DNA from: Alphaproteobacteria bacterium WMHbin7
GTDB lineage: Bacteria > Pseudomonadota > Alphaproteobacteria > Rhodospirillales > WMHbin7
Length of the DNA stretch: 64,000 bases
Direction of reading: 5' to 3'
NCBI GenBank assembly: GCA_002753155.1
Contig: PDZW01000008.1
Span: forward strand, 45,936-109,935
Under the pieces are notes generated by a model, which saw nothing but the letters and a program-made list of their open reading frames with translations, was not told the DNA's origin and did not search any database. This document shows, piece after piece, positions 17,821-26,253 of this stretch (its first letter is position 1; every line of letters starts with the position of its first letter). Position numbers and translations under genes: made by a program.

Positions 17821-18251
17821 TCCAGGTTATCGAACATCCTGCGCAGTAGGACGTGCAGTTTGTGAATCTCGGCATCGCTCAGACCCGACAGGGCGCGCGC
17901 CTCGACGGCCAGCGCCTTGGGAATCAGATTTTCCGCCATCTTTTTGCCTTCTGGCGTCAGGTGCACCAGAACGGCTCTTGAATCTTCCAGACTGCGCTCG
18001 CGCTTCAGAAGACCCCTTCGCTGCATATTCCCCAGCATGCGCGACAGCGTAGAAACATCGATGCTGGTATGGCTGGCGATTCCCGCCTGGGTCAGTTCCC
18101 CCTCATGCCAGACGGAAGCCAGCACGCGCCACTGAGCCAAAGAAAGCTTGTGCACGGCAAGCTCGCTTTCAAAGGCTTCAACGATGCGCCCCGCCGCCCT
18201 GTTCAGAAGATAGGGCGTGAAGCGATCAAGATCGAACAGGCTTGCATCCAA
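17817..18251 (-). CDS. MarR family transcriptional regulator
   Basis: A 144-residue winged-helix protein. It begins LDASLFDLDRFTPYLLNRAAGRI, a common opening of MarR proteins; the recognition helix region is IASHTSIDVSTLSRMLGNM and the wing KRERSLEDSRAVLVHLT. I chose TTG 18251 because it gives the usual length and leaves an inverted repeat and a TATAGT box upstream; a TTG at 18302 would extend it by 17 residues. It is the last gene of the leftward run behind the SDR gene. MarR proteins often sense aromatic acids or their CoA esters, which fits the EntE-type ligase in the divergent operon. Confidence 0.82.
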   Translation of the reverse strand: MDASLFDLDRFTPYLLNRAAGRIVEAFESELAVHKLSLAQWRVLASVWHEGELTQAGIASHTSIDVSTLSRMLGNMQRRGLLKRERSLEDSRAVLVHLTPEGKKMAENLIPKALAVEARALSGLSDAEIHKLHVLLRRMFDNLD

Positions 18252-18257
18252 GGATCG

Positions 18258-18281
18258 GCATCCGAAGTTGGCTTCGGATGC
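18258..18281. repeat. Perfect 10-bp inverted repeat before marR
   Basis: GCATCCGAAG and CTTCGGATGC flank TTGG. It lies 7 nt upstream of the preferred marR start, next to a TGCAACTATA that reads TATAGTTGCA on the marR strand, i.e. a -10-like box merged with a half-site of the palindrome found at 22591. It may be an autoregulatory operator or a leader hairpin. Confidence 0.6.
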
Positions 18282-18315
18282 AACTATATCCCAGCCCGGC
18301 AAGGATTCCAGAAAT

Positions 18316-19095
18316 TTAGAGTTTCGCCCGCTTGAATTGGCCGATCAGCGATCCATCGACCAGGAACGGAAACAGGCGTTGCACCAGAACGAACAGGCGC
18401 TCGGGCCCCATGGGATAGACCGAGCGGGCATCGGATTCGATGGCGCCAACAATCTGCGCCGCCACCGTCTCGGGTGAATCGAATTTCATGGCGAAGGGTC
18501 CCACCAGATGCTCGAACTGCTTGGAGGCCGGTGTCTTTGTTGCCCTGGGCGCACAATAAGTGACGCCCACACCATCGGGGGCCAATTCGCGCCTGAGTGC
18601 ATCGGAAAAACCGCGCACGCCGAACTTGGTCGCCGAATAGGCGGCAAAGAGCGGAAAGGCGATGTCGCCGAACATTGATCCGATATTGACCACACGGGAC
18701 GGCCTGCTGGAAATCAACAGTGGCAGGAGATCGCGCACCAGAGCCATGGGGGCCACCAGATTGACCGCCACCTGCCTTTCCAGCATCTCGTCGCCGATCT
18801 CGCCATGCGGCATGACCGCGATGACACCGGCATTGTTGATCAGCAGATCGAGCCGCTTGAACTCCGTCTCGGCGACCTGACGCAGCTTGCGCCGATCATC
18901 GGCTTGCGTGACGTCACCCTCGACGATCAGGAGATGATTGCCGCCGCCAGCCATCTCTCTGGTCTCGCGAAGTCCCTCCAGATTCCTGTCAGTCAGGATG
19001 AGACGAGCCCCCTTGGCGGACAGGGCAAGTGCTAGCGCCCGACCAATCCCCGACCCGGCCCCCGTCAGCAAACCGCTGCAATTTGAGAGATTCAT
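18316..19095 (-). CDS. SDR family NAD(P)-dependent oxidoreductase
   Basis: A 259-residue classical short-chain dehydrogenase. It has the cofactor motif TGAGSGIG (residues 11-18), NNAGV (about 87-91), the catalytic Ser in VVNIGSMFG and YSATK (YxxxK). The C-terminal 40 residues, with a hydrophobic segment LFVLVQRLFPFLV, look like a membrane-associating extension found in SDRs acting on lipids. Its ATG overlaps the stop of the diiron oxidase gene (19092-19095), so it is translated with it. In the cluster it would reduce or oxidise the product of the acyl-activating and oxidase steps; the substrate is unknown. Confidence 0.88.
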   Translation of the reverse strand: MNLSNCSGLLTGAGSGIGRALALALSAKGARLILTDRNLEGLRETREMAGGGNHLLIVEGDVTQADDRRKLRQVAETEFKRLDLLINNAGVIAVMPHGEIGDEMLERQVAVNLVAPMALVRDLLPLLISSRPSRVVNIGSMFGDIAFPLFAAYSATKFGVRGFSDALRRELAPDGVGVTYCAPRATKTPASKQFEHLVGPFAMKFDSPETVAAQIVGAIESDARSVYPMGPERLFVLVQRLFPFLVDGSLIGQFKRAKL

Positions 19096-19769
19096 GATGT
19101 CTCCTTGATGCCATGGCGATCGCCGAGATCACGGAAGATATCGCCGTAAAGCTTGTAGAAGTCCCTGGCGGCCTCCAGGACATGCGCCTTCTGCTCGGGC
19201 GAAGTCAGGCTGTTGACCAGCTTCTCGAAATAGGAGACATGCTGCACATCCAAGGCTCCGTGGCTGGTCAGATAGGAGAAGGCCTCAGGCACACCCTCCT
19301 TCTCAAAGCCCTTGATGATGGCATCACGGGCATGATGGGCCAAAGCCACCGACATGCCTTCCAACACATGGACCATGCCGAGCAGGCAATAGGGACTGAC
19401 GCGCTCGATGCCAAAATAGGCATGCGAGATCATCAACCGGCAGGGCAGACGCCCCTGGCCATGACGCACTGCCTCGGCATTGCCGCCCAGCGCCTTGATA
19501 TCGTCCAGAATCCATTCGTCGTGCCCGGTCTCTTCGTCGATATAGATCACGAGCGATTTTTTGTAGGACGCGTCGGCATTGCTGCAACAGGCCACGGCCA
19601 GATTGAGCAGGGGAACGGTGTGCTTGACGTGATGATAGGCTTCGGTCAGGAAATCCAGGTACAGTTCCTTGGACGCACCCCTGGCCATCGCATGCCGGAT
19701 CAGGGGGATGTTTTGGAACTGGCTGCGTTCCTTGGCCGTCGCTTCGACAAGTTCCTCGTAGAAAGTCAT
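19092..19769 (-). CDS. Heme-oxygenase-like iron-containing redox enzyme (TenA/HDO fold)
   Basis: A 225-residue all-helical protein of the iron-containing redox enzyme group. The expected metal ligands of heme-oxygenase-like diiron oxidases are present: E43, E80 and H83 in DEETGHDEW, E137, and H170, D174, H177 in HGALDVQH. Known relatives (UndA, SznF, CADD) use O2 to split or oxidise fatty acids, amino acids or N-bearing substrates. The start ATG 19769 follows a GGGGGG stretch; an upstream start would run into the ligase gene. It sits between the adenylating enzyme and the SDR, suggesting an oxidative step on an activated acid. TenA thiaminase function is less likely. Confidence 0.85.
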   Translation of the reverse strand: MTFYEELVEATAKERSQFQNIPLIRHAMARGASKELYLDFLTEAYHHVKHTVPLLNLAVACCSNADASYKKSLVIYIDEETGHDEWILDDIKALGGNAEAVRHGQGRLPCRLMISHAYFGIERVSPYCLLGMVHVLEGMSVALAHHARDAIIKGFEKEGVPEAFSYLTSHGALDVQHVSYFEKLVNSLTSPEQKAHVLEAARDFYKLYGDIFRDLGDRHGIKETS

Positions 19770-19788
19770 TTCATCCCCCCCTGGAATT

Positions 19789-21231
19789 TCAGCTAAGAAC
19801 CATTGATTCGATAGCCTGCCTGCGCACACGCCCGTTGCCGGTCAGGAGCCCCTTTTCCACCAGCTCGCCTTCGCCGACGACAAGCGCCTGAGACGGCTGC
19901 GCATAATCTGGAGCATCGGCCGTCAGACCCGCCAGTCTTCTTTCGATGTCGTCCCGGCTGGCCGTTGCAAACCAGTCGCGCCCAAAGCTTGAAGGCGTTA
20001 GAACCGCCGTCGGATGGGACTGACCATGGCCAACCACCACGGCTCTGGCGATCAGGGGATCGGCAAGAATCATGCCCTCGATCCATTCCGGGTTGATGTT
20101 GCGCCCACTCGACAGCACGATCAGATTGTCCTTGCGGCCATGCACGATCAAATTGCCGTCTGCGTCGAACGATCCCAGATCGCCGGTGGCAAAGCGCCCA
20201 GTGCCTTCTGGGCCGTTCAGATAGCCTGCCATCACGGTGGGGCCCTCGACCACAATCTCGCCGTTCTCGATGGTCACCTTGACGCCTTGAAGCGGCTTGC
20301 CTGCCGTGCCCACCGCCGACTGTCCCGGTCGGTTGACGGAGACGACGGAGCAGCATTCAGATAGGCCGTATCCCTCATGCACGGGAATGCCGTGCGCCAT
20401 GGCCGCCCGGCAGAGCGCTTGGGGAACTGGAGCCCCACCAACCGCAACGAAGCGCAGCGAGGACGGGGCCGTTGATTTCGTGATGGTCAGCCCGGCCACC
20501 CAGGCTCTGAGAAGTTCGGGCACCAGCACGGTCACGGTGGGCTGCACATGCTTGGCGCGGGCCGCCAGGGGAATGGGATCGCCCATCGCCGCCGCCTGCG
20601 CCACGCCCGTCGCCATAAAGACGGGGGCGCCCGCCAGCAAAGGCACGTGAATGCCTGCCACCTGCTCTAACAAAAGTGCTTGAGGTAGAACCGACAAATA
20701 GCGGTCTTGCGCGTTACCGCCAGAGGCGGCAAGCAGGCCTTGAGCGCTGGCGTTCAATTGGGCCGTGCCCAGCCGAACCCCTTTAGGTGCGCCCGTTGAA
20801 CCCGAGGTGTAGATGATGCGCCCGCCCGCTTTGGCCTTTGAGATATCGAGTTTTGCCACTGCAGGCGTGATGTCATGGACGGGCAGGGCGAATTTTTCCG
20901 CCTTGTCGCGCCAACCCGGCGTGGTCAGCACCGCCCCCATGCCTGAATCCCTGGCGATATGCGCCAGTTGCTGGGCCGAAAAGAAGGGCGGCAAGGGAAC
21001 GAAGGTTTTTCCCGCAAAGGACAGGGCCAGATCGGCAATGACGAAGGAGGCGCCACCCGGCACCAGGAGGCCAACGACGTCGGGAAGTTTCTCAACGTTG
21101 CGCGCCAGACCGGCAACTCGGTCAGCAAGCTGGCTGAAGGTCAGTTCATCGAACCCGTCATCCAGCGCCAGGCTGTCGCCCCGCTGCGACCCCCAGCAGG
21201 CAAGACAGGCTAAGGCCTCAAGCGCTGGCAC
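19789..21231 (-). CDS. AMP-dependent acyl-adenylating enzyme (ANL superfamily)
   Basis: A 480-residue adenylate-forming enzyme. The P-loop YTSGSTGAPKG lies near residue 141; GYGLSECCSVVS is the A5 motif, ATGDLGSFDADG the A7 motif and GRKDNLIVLSSGRNINPEWIE the hinge. The C-terminus keeps a late Lys-like region TGNGRVRRQ where most members have GKxxR, so the usual A10 lysine appears to be replaced by Arg/Val positions. It is shorter than typical fatty acyl-CoA ligases (510-560). GTG 21231 overlaps the hemolysin-family gene by 14 nt. It probably activates a carboxylic acid for the neighbouring enzymes. Confidence 0.88.
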   Translation of the reverse strand: MPALEALACLACWGSQRGDSLALDDGFDELTFSQLADRVAGLARNVEKLPDVVGLLVPGGASFVIADLALSFAGKTFVPLPPFFSAQQLAHIARDSGMGAVLTTPGWRDKAEKFALPVHDITPAVAKLDISKAKAGGRIIYTSGSTGAPKGVRLGTAQLNASAQGLLAASGGNAQDRYLSVLPQALLLEQVAGIHVPLLAGAPVFMATGVAQAAAMGDPIPLAARAKHVQPTVTVLVPELLRAWVAGLTITKSTAPSSLRFVAVGGAPVPQALCRAAMAHGIPVHEGYGLSECCSVVSVNRPGQSAVGTAGKPLQGVKVTIENGEIVVEGPTVMAGYLNGPEGTGRFATGDLGSFDADGNLIVHGRKDNLIVLSSGRNINPEWIEGMILADPLIARAVVVGHGQSHPTAVLTPSSFGRDWFATASRDDIERRLAGLTADAPDYAQPSQALVVGEGELVEKGLLTGNGRVRRQAIESMVLS

Positions 21232-21796
21232 GGGAGACGCTCCCGCTGTTCGGGCTGCACCTCAATTGCACCATATCTTCGTGAATGGCAACAACACGCG
21301 GCGCCGAAAGATAATAGCTTCCCCAGACTTCGGGATTGGCCACCCGACTGGCCTCGGCGGCGCAAACGTCGAGCGCCGGAACGCCGGTGCGGCGCAGCAT
21401 GGCGCGCAGACGATCCGTTGCCGTGAACACCGCCCAGCACACACCTTGGCCCTGAAGCAGGCGAACGATATGCTGAACCAGGATCATCGCCACGCCGGAT
21501 TGGCAGCCCGCCAGATTGGTGATCTCGGCAATCTGCTGGCGCGCCACAGGTCGCTTCCAGATTTGCGAAAGCGAGTCTTGAAGCGGCTCGCTTGTGTAAT
21601 TTTCGGAAAAGAATCCATCTTCGATGCAGCGGATTCCCGCTGCGACCAAAGGCTGATCGCTTTTGTCGAAGAGAGCAACAAGCCTCGCGGGAAGCTGGGT
21701 CAGTTGGGCGCCGAAGGTTTTTTCATAAACGCCTCGGATGCTGGCCTCGACCTGGCTGCGCCTGGGATGCTGGCGATCGACGACTTCGAATCTCAT
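21218..21796 (-). CDS. Thermostable hemolysin family protein (acyltransferase-like fold)
   Basis: A 192-residue protein of the T_hemolysin Pfam family, named after the delta-VPH hemolysin of Vibrio parahaemolyticus. Recognised from the opening FEVVDRQHPRRSQVEASIRGVYEKTFGA and the NYTSEPLQDSLSQ and EITNLAG segments. The family resembles GNAT/acyl-homoserine-lactone-synthase folds, so an acyltransferase role is more likely than a pore-forming one. No signal peptide is present, again against a secreted toxin. ATG 21796 follows AAGGGG. The same set (hemolysin-family, adenylating enzyme, iron oxidase, SDR) occurs in Vibrio-type genomes, as I recall. Confidence 0.82.
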   Translation of the reverse strand: MRFEVVDRQHPRRSQVEASIRGVYEKTFGAQLTQLPARLVALFDKSDQPLVAAGIRCIEDGFFSENYTSEPLQDSLSQIWKRPVARQQIAEITNLAGCQSGVAMILVQHIVRLLQGQGVCWAVFTATDRLRAMLRRTGVPALDVCAAEASRVANPEVWGSYYLSAPRVVAIHEDMVQLRCSPNSGSVSRASA

Positions 21797-21812
21797 AGGG
21801 ATCCCCTTGCCT

Positions 21813-22487
21813 CTAACGCAGCACGTAGGAAATCTGGCTGCCGGTTCTGTCCTTGAATTGGTACTGCACGACATTGCCCTCGGCATCGATCCACAGATCG
21901 CGCTCAAGCTCGCCACGGATTGCATAATGCGCGGCTTGCACCTGCGAGCCCTTGACCGCTACGGCTTCCCTGCCCTGCTCTGCCACGGTCACTTTCATTA
22001 CTTGGCCGTGAATGGTGTTCAGAAGCTGGGTTTGGCGAACCGTGTCGGCATTCCAAAGGCTGGCCGGAAGGACCGTTTGCGGGGCAACGCTCTTGCCGCC
22101 ATTTTCCGGGGTCTCGGCCTTGCCCTTCACCGACTTGGCGGCCGACACGTTCAGAGCTTCGGCGGCCTTATCCACAGAAAGTTCGTAGTCCGGCCCGTCG
22201 TCATGCGTCTTCGAGACCAGGCGAACCAATTTGCCGTTTTCCCATTCCTCGGTCGATTTCTGAACGAAACGGTAGGCGCTGACGAACAGCACCTTGACTT
22301 CGATATCGCTTTTCACATTGACCAGGGTTCGAGACCCATTGCGCTCCAGCTTGACCGTATGGCTTCCGATGGGCGAGCCATCGCGCAGAACAGTATAATC
22401 CAGCACATCCATGGAGGCCCTGGCGGCGAGCGGAGACCCAGCCAACAGGCAGGCGAAGGTGGATATAGCGAGCGCACGTTTGATCAT
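21813..22487 (-). CDS. Secreted DUF6134-like protein
   Basis: A 224-residue protein with a signal peptide (ACLLAGSPLAARA) and a mature part that alternates beta strands: LDYTVLRDGSPIGSHTVKLE, then VNVKSDIEVKVLFVSAYRF and an ending LWIDAEGNVVQYQFKDRTGSQISYVLR. This resembles DUF6134/DUF3108-type periplasmic lipid-carrier-like folds; the exact family is from memory. AGGGGTG precedes the ATG. It is the first gene of the leftward operon, 16 nt before the hemolysin-family gene, so an envelope or export step belongs to this pathway. Confidence 0.75.
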   Translation of the reverse strand: MIKRALAISTFACLLAGSPLAARASMDVLDYTVLRDGSPIGSHTVKLERNGSRTLVNVKSDIEVKVLFVSAYRFVQKSTEEWENGKLVRLVSKTHDDGPDYELSVDKAAEALNVSAAKSVKGKAETPENGGKSVAPQTVLPASLWNADTVRQTQLLNTIHGQVMKVTVAEQGREAVAVKGSQVQAAHYAIRGELERDLWIDAEGNVVQYQFKDRTGSQISYVLR

Positions 22488-22590
22488 GGAACACCCCTGT
22501 AAGGAAGCTTTGTGTCTTTTGTTGGGCCAATATTATTTTCGCGAAGATGACTGGAAGCTGAACGGCTGAGGGGCTATTTTCTCCTTGCCT

Positions 22591-22608
22591 TAGTTGCAAA
22601 TGCAACTA
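22591..22608. promoter_or_regulatory. Perfect palindrome, likely MarR-type operator, in the divergent promoter region
   Basis: TAGTTGCA and TGCAACTA flank AA, an 18-bp site typical in size and symmetry of MarR dimers. It lies 38 bp before the ATG of the EntE-type ligase and about 100 bp before the start of the leftward operon. A half-site TGCAACTA recurs at 18279-18286, directly upstream of marR. Regulation of both operons by the local MarR protein is inferred from this. Confidence 0.65.
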
Positions 22609-22646
22609 TCATGGCCGACGCCAATGCTTAACGTCAGGGGTGAAAC

Positions 22647-24275
22647 ATGCTGGAAGGTTGCGTCGCCTGGCCCAAGGAATTTTCCGACCGCTATCGCGCT
22701 TTAGGGCTTTGGCGCGATATCACTCTCTTTGAAATGCTTGAAGAATCGGCAGCCAAGGGGCCGGACCGCATTGCCCTGGTGGCTGGGGATGAAAGACTGA
22801 CTTATGCCGAACTGGTCGAGCGCTCGAAACAACTTTCTGCGGGGTTTCACGCCCTGGGCTTGAAGCCCCTGGACCGCGTGGTCTTTCAGTTAAGCAATTC
22901 GGCAAGCTTCGCCATCGCCTTTTTTGCCCTGATCCGCAATGGAATCATTCCAGTGATGGCGCTGCCGCCGCACCGCCAGAACGAAATTCGCCATTTCCTG
23001 AATTTCTCAGGCGCCGTGGCCTATCTGATCCCCGATCAGGTGCGGGGATTCGATTACCGCGAGATGGCAAACGAGATGAAGGCTGAGATTCCTTCGCTCG
23101 AACACATCATCGTGGCGGGCGAGGCAAAGGAAGGACAGGTCTCTCTAAATGATCTCATGACGACCAGGGCCACCCCGCCCGCCTTTCGGCCCGATCCTTC
23201 CGAAGTGGCCTTGATGCTGTTATCAGGCGGCACGACAGCTCTGCCCAAGCTGATCCCCCGTACGCACAATGATTATGTGCTGAATGCGAGGCGGGCTGGC
23301 CAGGCCTGCCAGTTCGGAGAACAGACCGTTTATCTGGCCGTGCTGCCCCTGGCTCATAATTACTCGCTGGCCTGCCCGGGCATGCTGGCCGCCTTCACCC
23401 ATGGCGGGCGCGTGGTCATCGCAGGCGGCCACGATCCCGACACCATTTTCGGACAGGTCGAAAAGGAGCGCGTGACGATCATCCCGGCCGCCGTTCCCCT
23501 GATCGCCGCCTGGGTCAATTCCGATATCCCCAAGAAGTACGATCTGTCATCCTTGCAGGTCGTGCAGAATGGCGGGGCGCGCCTGTCGACCGAACTGCGC
23601 GTCAAACTGCGGGCCCATCTGGGGTGCCTGACCCAAGAGGATTACGGCACCGCCGAGGGGTTGATCAATCTGACGCGCTTCGACGATCCCGAAGAGGTTC
23701 AACTGACAAGTTCGGGCCAACCCATCTGTGACGAGGACGAAATCAAGGTGCTGGATGCCAACGGCAACGAAGTGCCGGATGGCGAGCCGGGCGAGTTGGC
23801 GGTGCGCGGCCCCTACACGATCAGGGGCTATTACAACAATCCAACCGCCAATGCCAAGGCCTTCACAGTGGATGGCTTCTACCGCATGGGCGACGTCGTG
23901 CGAAAGAAAGGTCGCATCATTTGGGCAGAGGGCCGCAAGGGCGACCTGATCAACCGGGGCGGCGAGAAGATCAGCGTCGATGAAATCGAAAATCTGATTC
24001 TGAAGCATCCCTCGGTCAAGGCGGTGGCCCTGGTCGCCATGTCCGACCCGATCTATGGCGAAAAGGCCTGCGCCTTTGCGACCTTGCGGGAGGATCAGTC
24101 CTTAAGCTTCAAAGAGCTATCGCAATTTCTGTTGGCTCAGGGCATTGCCAAGTTCAAACTGCCCGAGCGGTTGGAAGTTCTTGAGGAATTTCCGGTCAGC
24201 CCGGCGGGAAAGATATTGCGAAGATCCCTGCGTGACATGATCGAGGCCAAGCTGGCCCAGGAAAAAAGGATCTGA
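22647..24275 (+). CDS. EntE/DhbE-type aryl-acid adenylating enzyme (CoA ligase)
   Basis: A 542-residue adenylate-forming enzyme closest in motifs to 2,3-dihydroxybenzoate-AMP ligases. Signs are SGGTTALPKLIPRTHNDY at about residue 193 and PLAHNYSLACPG at about 234, where the Asn contacts the 2-hydroxy group in DhbE. The C-terminal half has QEDYGTAEGLINLTR, DGFYRMGDVVR, NRGGEKIS and the A10 lysine in SPAGKILRR. There is no isochorismatase or aryl-carrier gene nearby, so it more likely forms an aryl-CoA or feeds the neighbouring genes than a siderophore. AGGGGTG precedes the ATG. First gene of the rightward operon; 1 nt separates it from the reductase gene. Confidence 0.88.
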   Translation: MLEGCVAWPKEFSDRYRALGLWRDITLFEMLEESAAKGPDRIALVAGDERLTYAELVERSKQLSAGFHALGLKPLDRVVFQLSNSASFAIAFFALIRNGIIPVMALPPHRQNEIRHFLNFSGAVAYLIPDQVRGFDYREMANEMKAEIPSLEHIIVAGEAKEGQVSLNDLMTTRATPPAFRPDPSEVALMLLSGGTTALPKLIPRTHNDYVLNARRAGQACQFGEQTVYLAVLPLAHNYSLACPGMLAAFTHGGRVVIAGGHDPDTIFGQVEKERVTIIPAAVPLIAAWVNSDIPKKYDLSSLQVVQNGGARLSTELRVKLRAHLGCLTQEDYGTAEGLINLTRFDDPEEVQLTSSGQPICDEDEIKVLDANGNEVPDGEPGELAVRGPYTIRGYYNNPTANAKAFTVDGFYRMGDVVRKKGRIIWAEGRKGDLINRGGEKISVDEIENLILKHPSVKAVALVAMSDPIYGEKACAFATLREDQSLSFKELSQFLLAQGIAKFKLPERLEVLEEFPVSPAGKILRRSLRDMIEAKLAQEKRI

Positions 24276-24276
24276 C

Positions 24277-26253
24277 ATGACCCATCCACTTCCCGGCGAA
24301 CAGAGACTTCCCACGCTGTTCCAGCCCTATCAATGGGGCCGCTTCAGGCTTAAAAACCGCGTCAAATACGGGGCTTGCTGTGTGTCGAACTACAACGAGC
24401 GCGACGGCAGCATCACGCCTCGGGAACTGGCCCGCACCCGCGTGATCTCGAAGACCGGTTGCGGCATGATCACCAATCAGGGCGCCTATCCCGACCCACG
24501 GGGCGAGGGCAAGGCCTATTTCCGCCAGGTCGCCATTCATGACGACCGATTCTTGCCGCAATTCGAAGAGATCGCCGGTTTCATCCATGAGGCGGGCGCC
24601 ATGGCGATTCAGCAGATTCTGCATGCCGGGCGCTATGGCGGCATCGATCTTGGTTATTGCGTCCAGCCCTCGGTGGTGCCGCAAACCCTGCCCCACTTCC
24701 GCCCGCCGAGAGAATTGAGCAAGGACGATATCCGCCAGACCATCCGCGAACATGCCGAGGCGGCCAAGCGCTCCATCAGGGCCGGTTTCGACGGCACCGA
24801 AATCACCAGCTTCATGGGCTATCTGCTGGCCAATTTCTGCTCGCGCTTTACCAATCAGCGCTCGGACGAATATGGCGGCAGCATCCTGAATCGCGGTCGC
24901 TTCATGCGCGAGATGATTCAAGAGATCAAAGCAGCCACCCCCGACAATCCGCTGATCGTGCGCCTGAACGGTGTCGAGCTGATGGACCGCTGGGGCGGCA
25001 ATTCGCAAGATGAATGTTTCGAGCTGATGAGCCAGGCCGCCGAATGCGGCGTCGATATGATCAGCGTGACGGTGGGCTGGCAGGAAGCCCCCGAATCCTC
25101 AATCGGGCGCGACATTCCCCCCGGCCACTGGAATTCTTTGGCGGCTCGGGCCAAGAAACTGTTGCCCAATATGCCGATCTGTTTCGGTGTGCGCCTGCCA
25201 TCGCCTGAGATGGCAAATGACTGCATCGAGAAGGGTGATTTCGATCTGTGGGAGGTTTGCCGCCCATTGCTCTCGGACCCCGAGATGCTGGAAAAGGTGC
25301 GCGAAGGCAGGGACGACGAGGTGCGCCGCTGCATCGGCTCGCTTAATTGCTTATCGCGCCTGTTTCGTGATCTGCCTTATACCTGCACGGTCAATCCGGC
25401 TCTGGGCCACGAGGTCGAACCCGAATACCACATCACGCCCGCCGCCGTGAAAAAGAAGGTGATGGTGATTGGTGCTGGTCCCGCCGGCATGGAATGCGCC
25501 ATCGCCGCCAGAGGGCGCGGGCACGCGGTCACCGTGTTCGAGAAATCCGATCGCATCGGAGGGGCTTTGCTGGGCTATGCCTCGAACGATCTGGCCCACA
25601 AGGAGGACCTGCTCGACATCGTGCGCTATTACGAAACCATGGCGACGAAAAAGGGCATCGAGGTCAAGTTCAACACGGCCATGGACCCCAAATTGATGCG
25701 CAGCCTTTTGCATCAGTATGACGTGGCGGTGGTGGCGGCAGGCGCTCGGGTCGAAACCGAACGCTACCCCGCCTGCACACAAGAGGGGCTGATGATGGAT
25801 GCCAAGGATGTGGCCCTGGGAAAAAGCACCCCCGGCAAGCACGTGGTTGTGCTGGGGGCTGGCAAGATCGGGCTGACCCTGGCCGAAGCCCTGGCCACCA
25901 AGGGCCATCAGGTGGCGCTGGTGGAGGCCGACAAGCGCATCGCGGGCGATGTCATGCCCAGCTTCAAATGGCGCCATTCGCAGTGGATTCAAGAATTGAA
26001 GATTCCGGCACACACTTCAAGCCGCGTGCTGTCCATCGGCGAGGGGGGAGTCAAAATCAGGAACGACAAGGGCGAGGAGACGTTCCTGCCTGCAGACACG
26101 GTGATCGCCGCAGGTCCCAGGCGGCCCAATCAGGAGCTGATTCACGATCTGGAATGGATGATCGACGAGGTGCATGGCTGCGGCGACGCCATGGTGCCCC
26201 GTGGCCTCACCCAGGCCATCCATTACGGCTATTGGCTGGGAGTGCGGATTTGA
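24277..26253 (+). CDS. Old-Yellow-Enzyme-type FMN/FAD/Fe-S reductase (2,4-dienoyl-CoA reductase-like)
   Basis: A 658-residue enzyme with an N-terminal FMN TIM barrel (residues 10-345; QILHAGRYGG, TNQRSDEYGGSILNRGRF) and a C-terminal FAD/NAD(P) domain (VMVIGAGPAGMECAIAARGRG; VVVLGAGKIGLTLAEALA). This is the layout of 2,4-dienoyl-CoA reductase and 2-naphthoyl-CoA reductase. The Fe-S motif between them reads C352-I-G-S355-L-N-C358 with C370, so one expected Cys appears to be Ser. Beside an aryl-acid ligase it could reduce an aryl- or enoyl-CoA ring. The next gene overlaps its stop. The substrate is inferred only. Confidence 0.87.
   Translation: MTHPLPGEQRLPTLFQPYQWGRFRLKNRVKYGACCVSNYNERDGSITPRELARTRVISKTGCGMITNQGAYPDPRGEGKAYFRQVAIHDDRFLPQFEEIAGFIHEAGAMAIQQILHAGRYGGIDLGYCVQPSVVPQTLPHFRPPRELSKDDIRQTIREHAEAAKRSIRAGFDGTEITSFMGYLLANFCSRFTNQRSDEYGGSILNRGRFMREMIQEIKAATPDNPLIVRLNGVELMDRWGGNSQDECFELMSQAAECGVDMISVTVGWQEAPESSIGRDIPPGHWNSLAARAKKLLPNMPICFGVRLPSPEMANDCIEKGDFDLWEVCRPLLSDPEMLEKVREGRDDEVRRCIGSLNCLSRLFRDLPYTCTVNPALGHEVEPEYHITPAAVKKKVMVIGAGPAGMECAIAARGRGHAVTVFEKSDRIGGALLGYASNDLAHKEDLLDIVRYYETMATKKGIEVKFNTAMDPKLMRSLLHQYDVAVVAAGARVETERYPACTQEGLMMDAKDVALGKSTPGKHVVVLGAGKIGLTLAEALATKGHQVALVEADKRIAGDVMPSFKWRHSQWIQELKIPAHTSSRVLSIGEGGVKIRNDKGEETFLPADTVIAAGPRRPNQELIHDLEWMIDEVHGCGDAMVPRGLTQAIHYGYWLGVRI

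Noticed and set aside
19092-19769. Annotation as TenA thiaminase II
   Set aside because: The ligand set (E43, E80, H83, E137, H170, D174, H177) fits metal-binding HDO enzymes, the TenA catalytic Cys context was not found, and no thiamine genes are nearby.
21218-21796. Reading the hemolysin-family gene as a secreted toxin
   Set aside because: No signal peptide or pore-forming features; it is embedded among metabolic enzymes.
22647-24275. Siderophore biosynthesis from the EntE-like gene
   Set aside because: No isochorismate synthase, isochorismatase, NRPS or aryl-carrier gene is present in the window.
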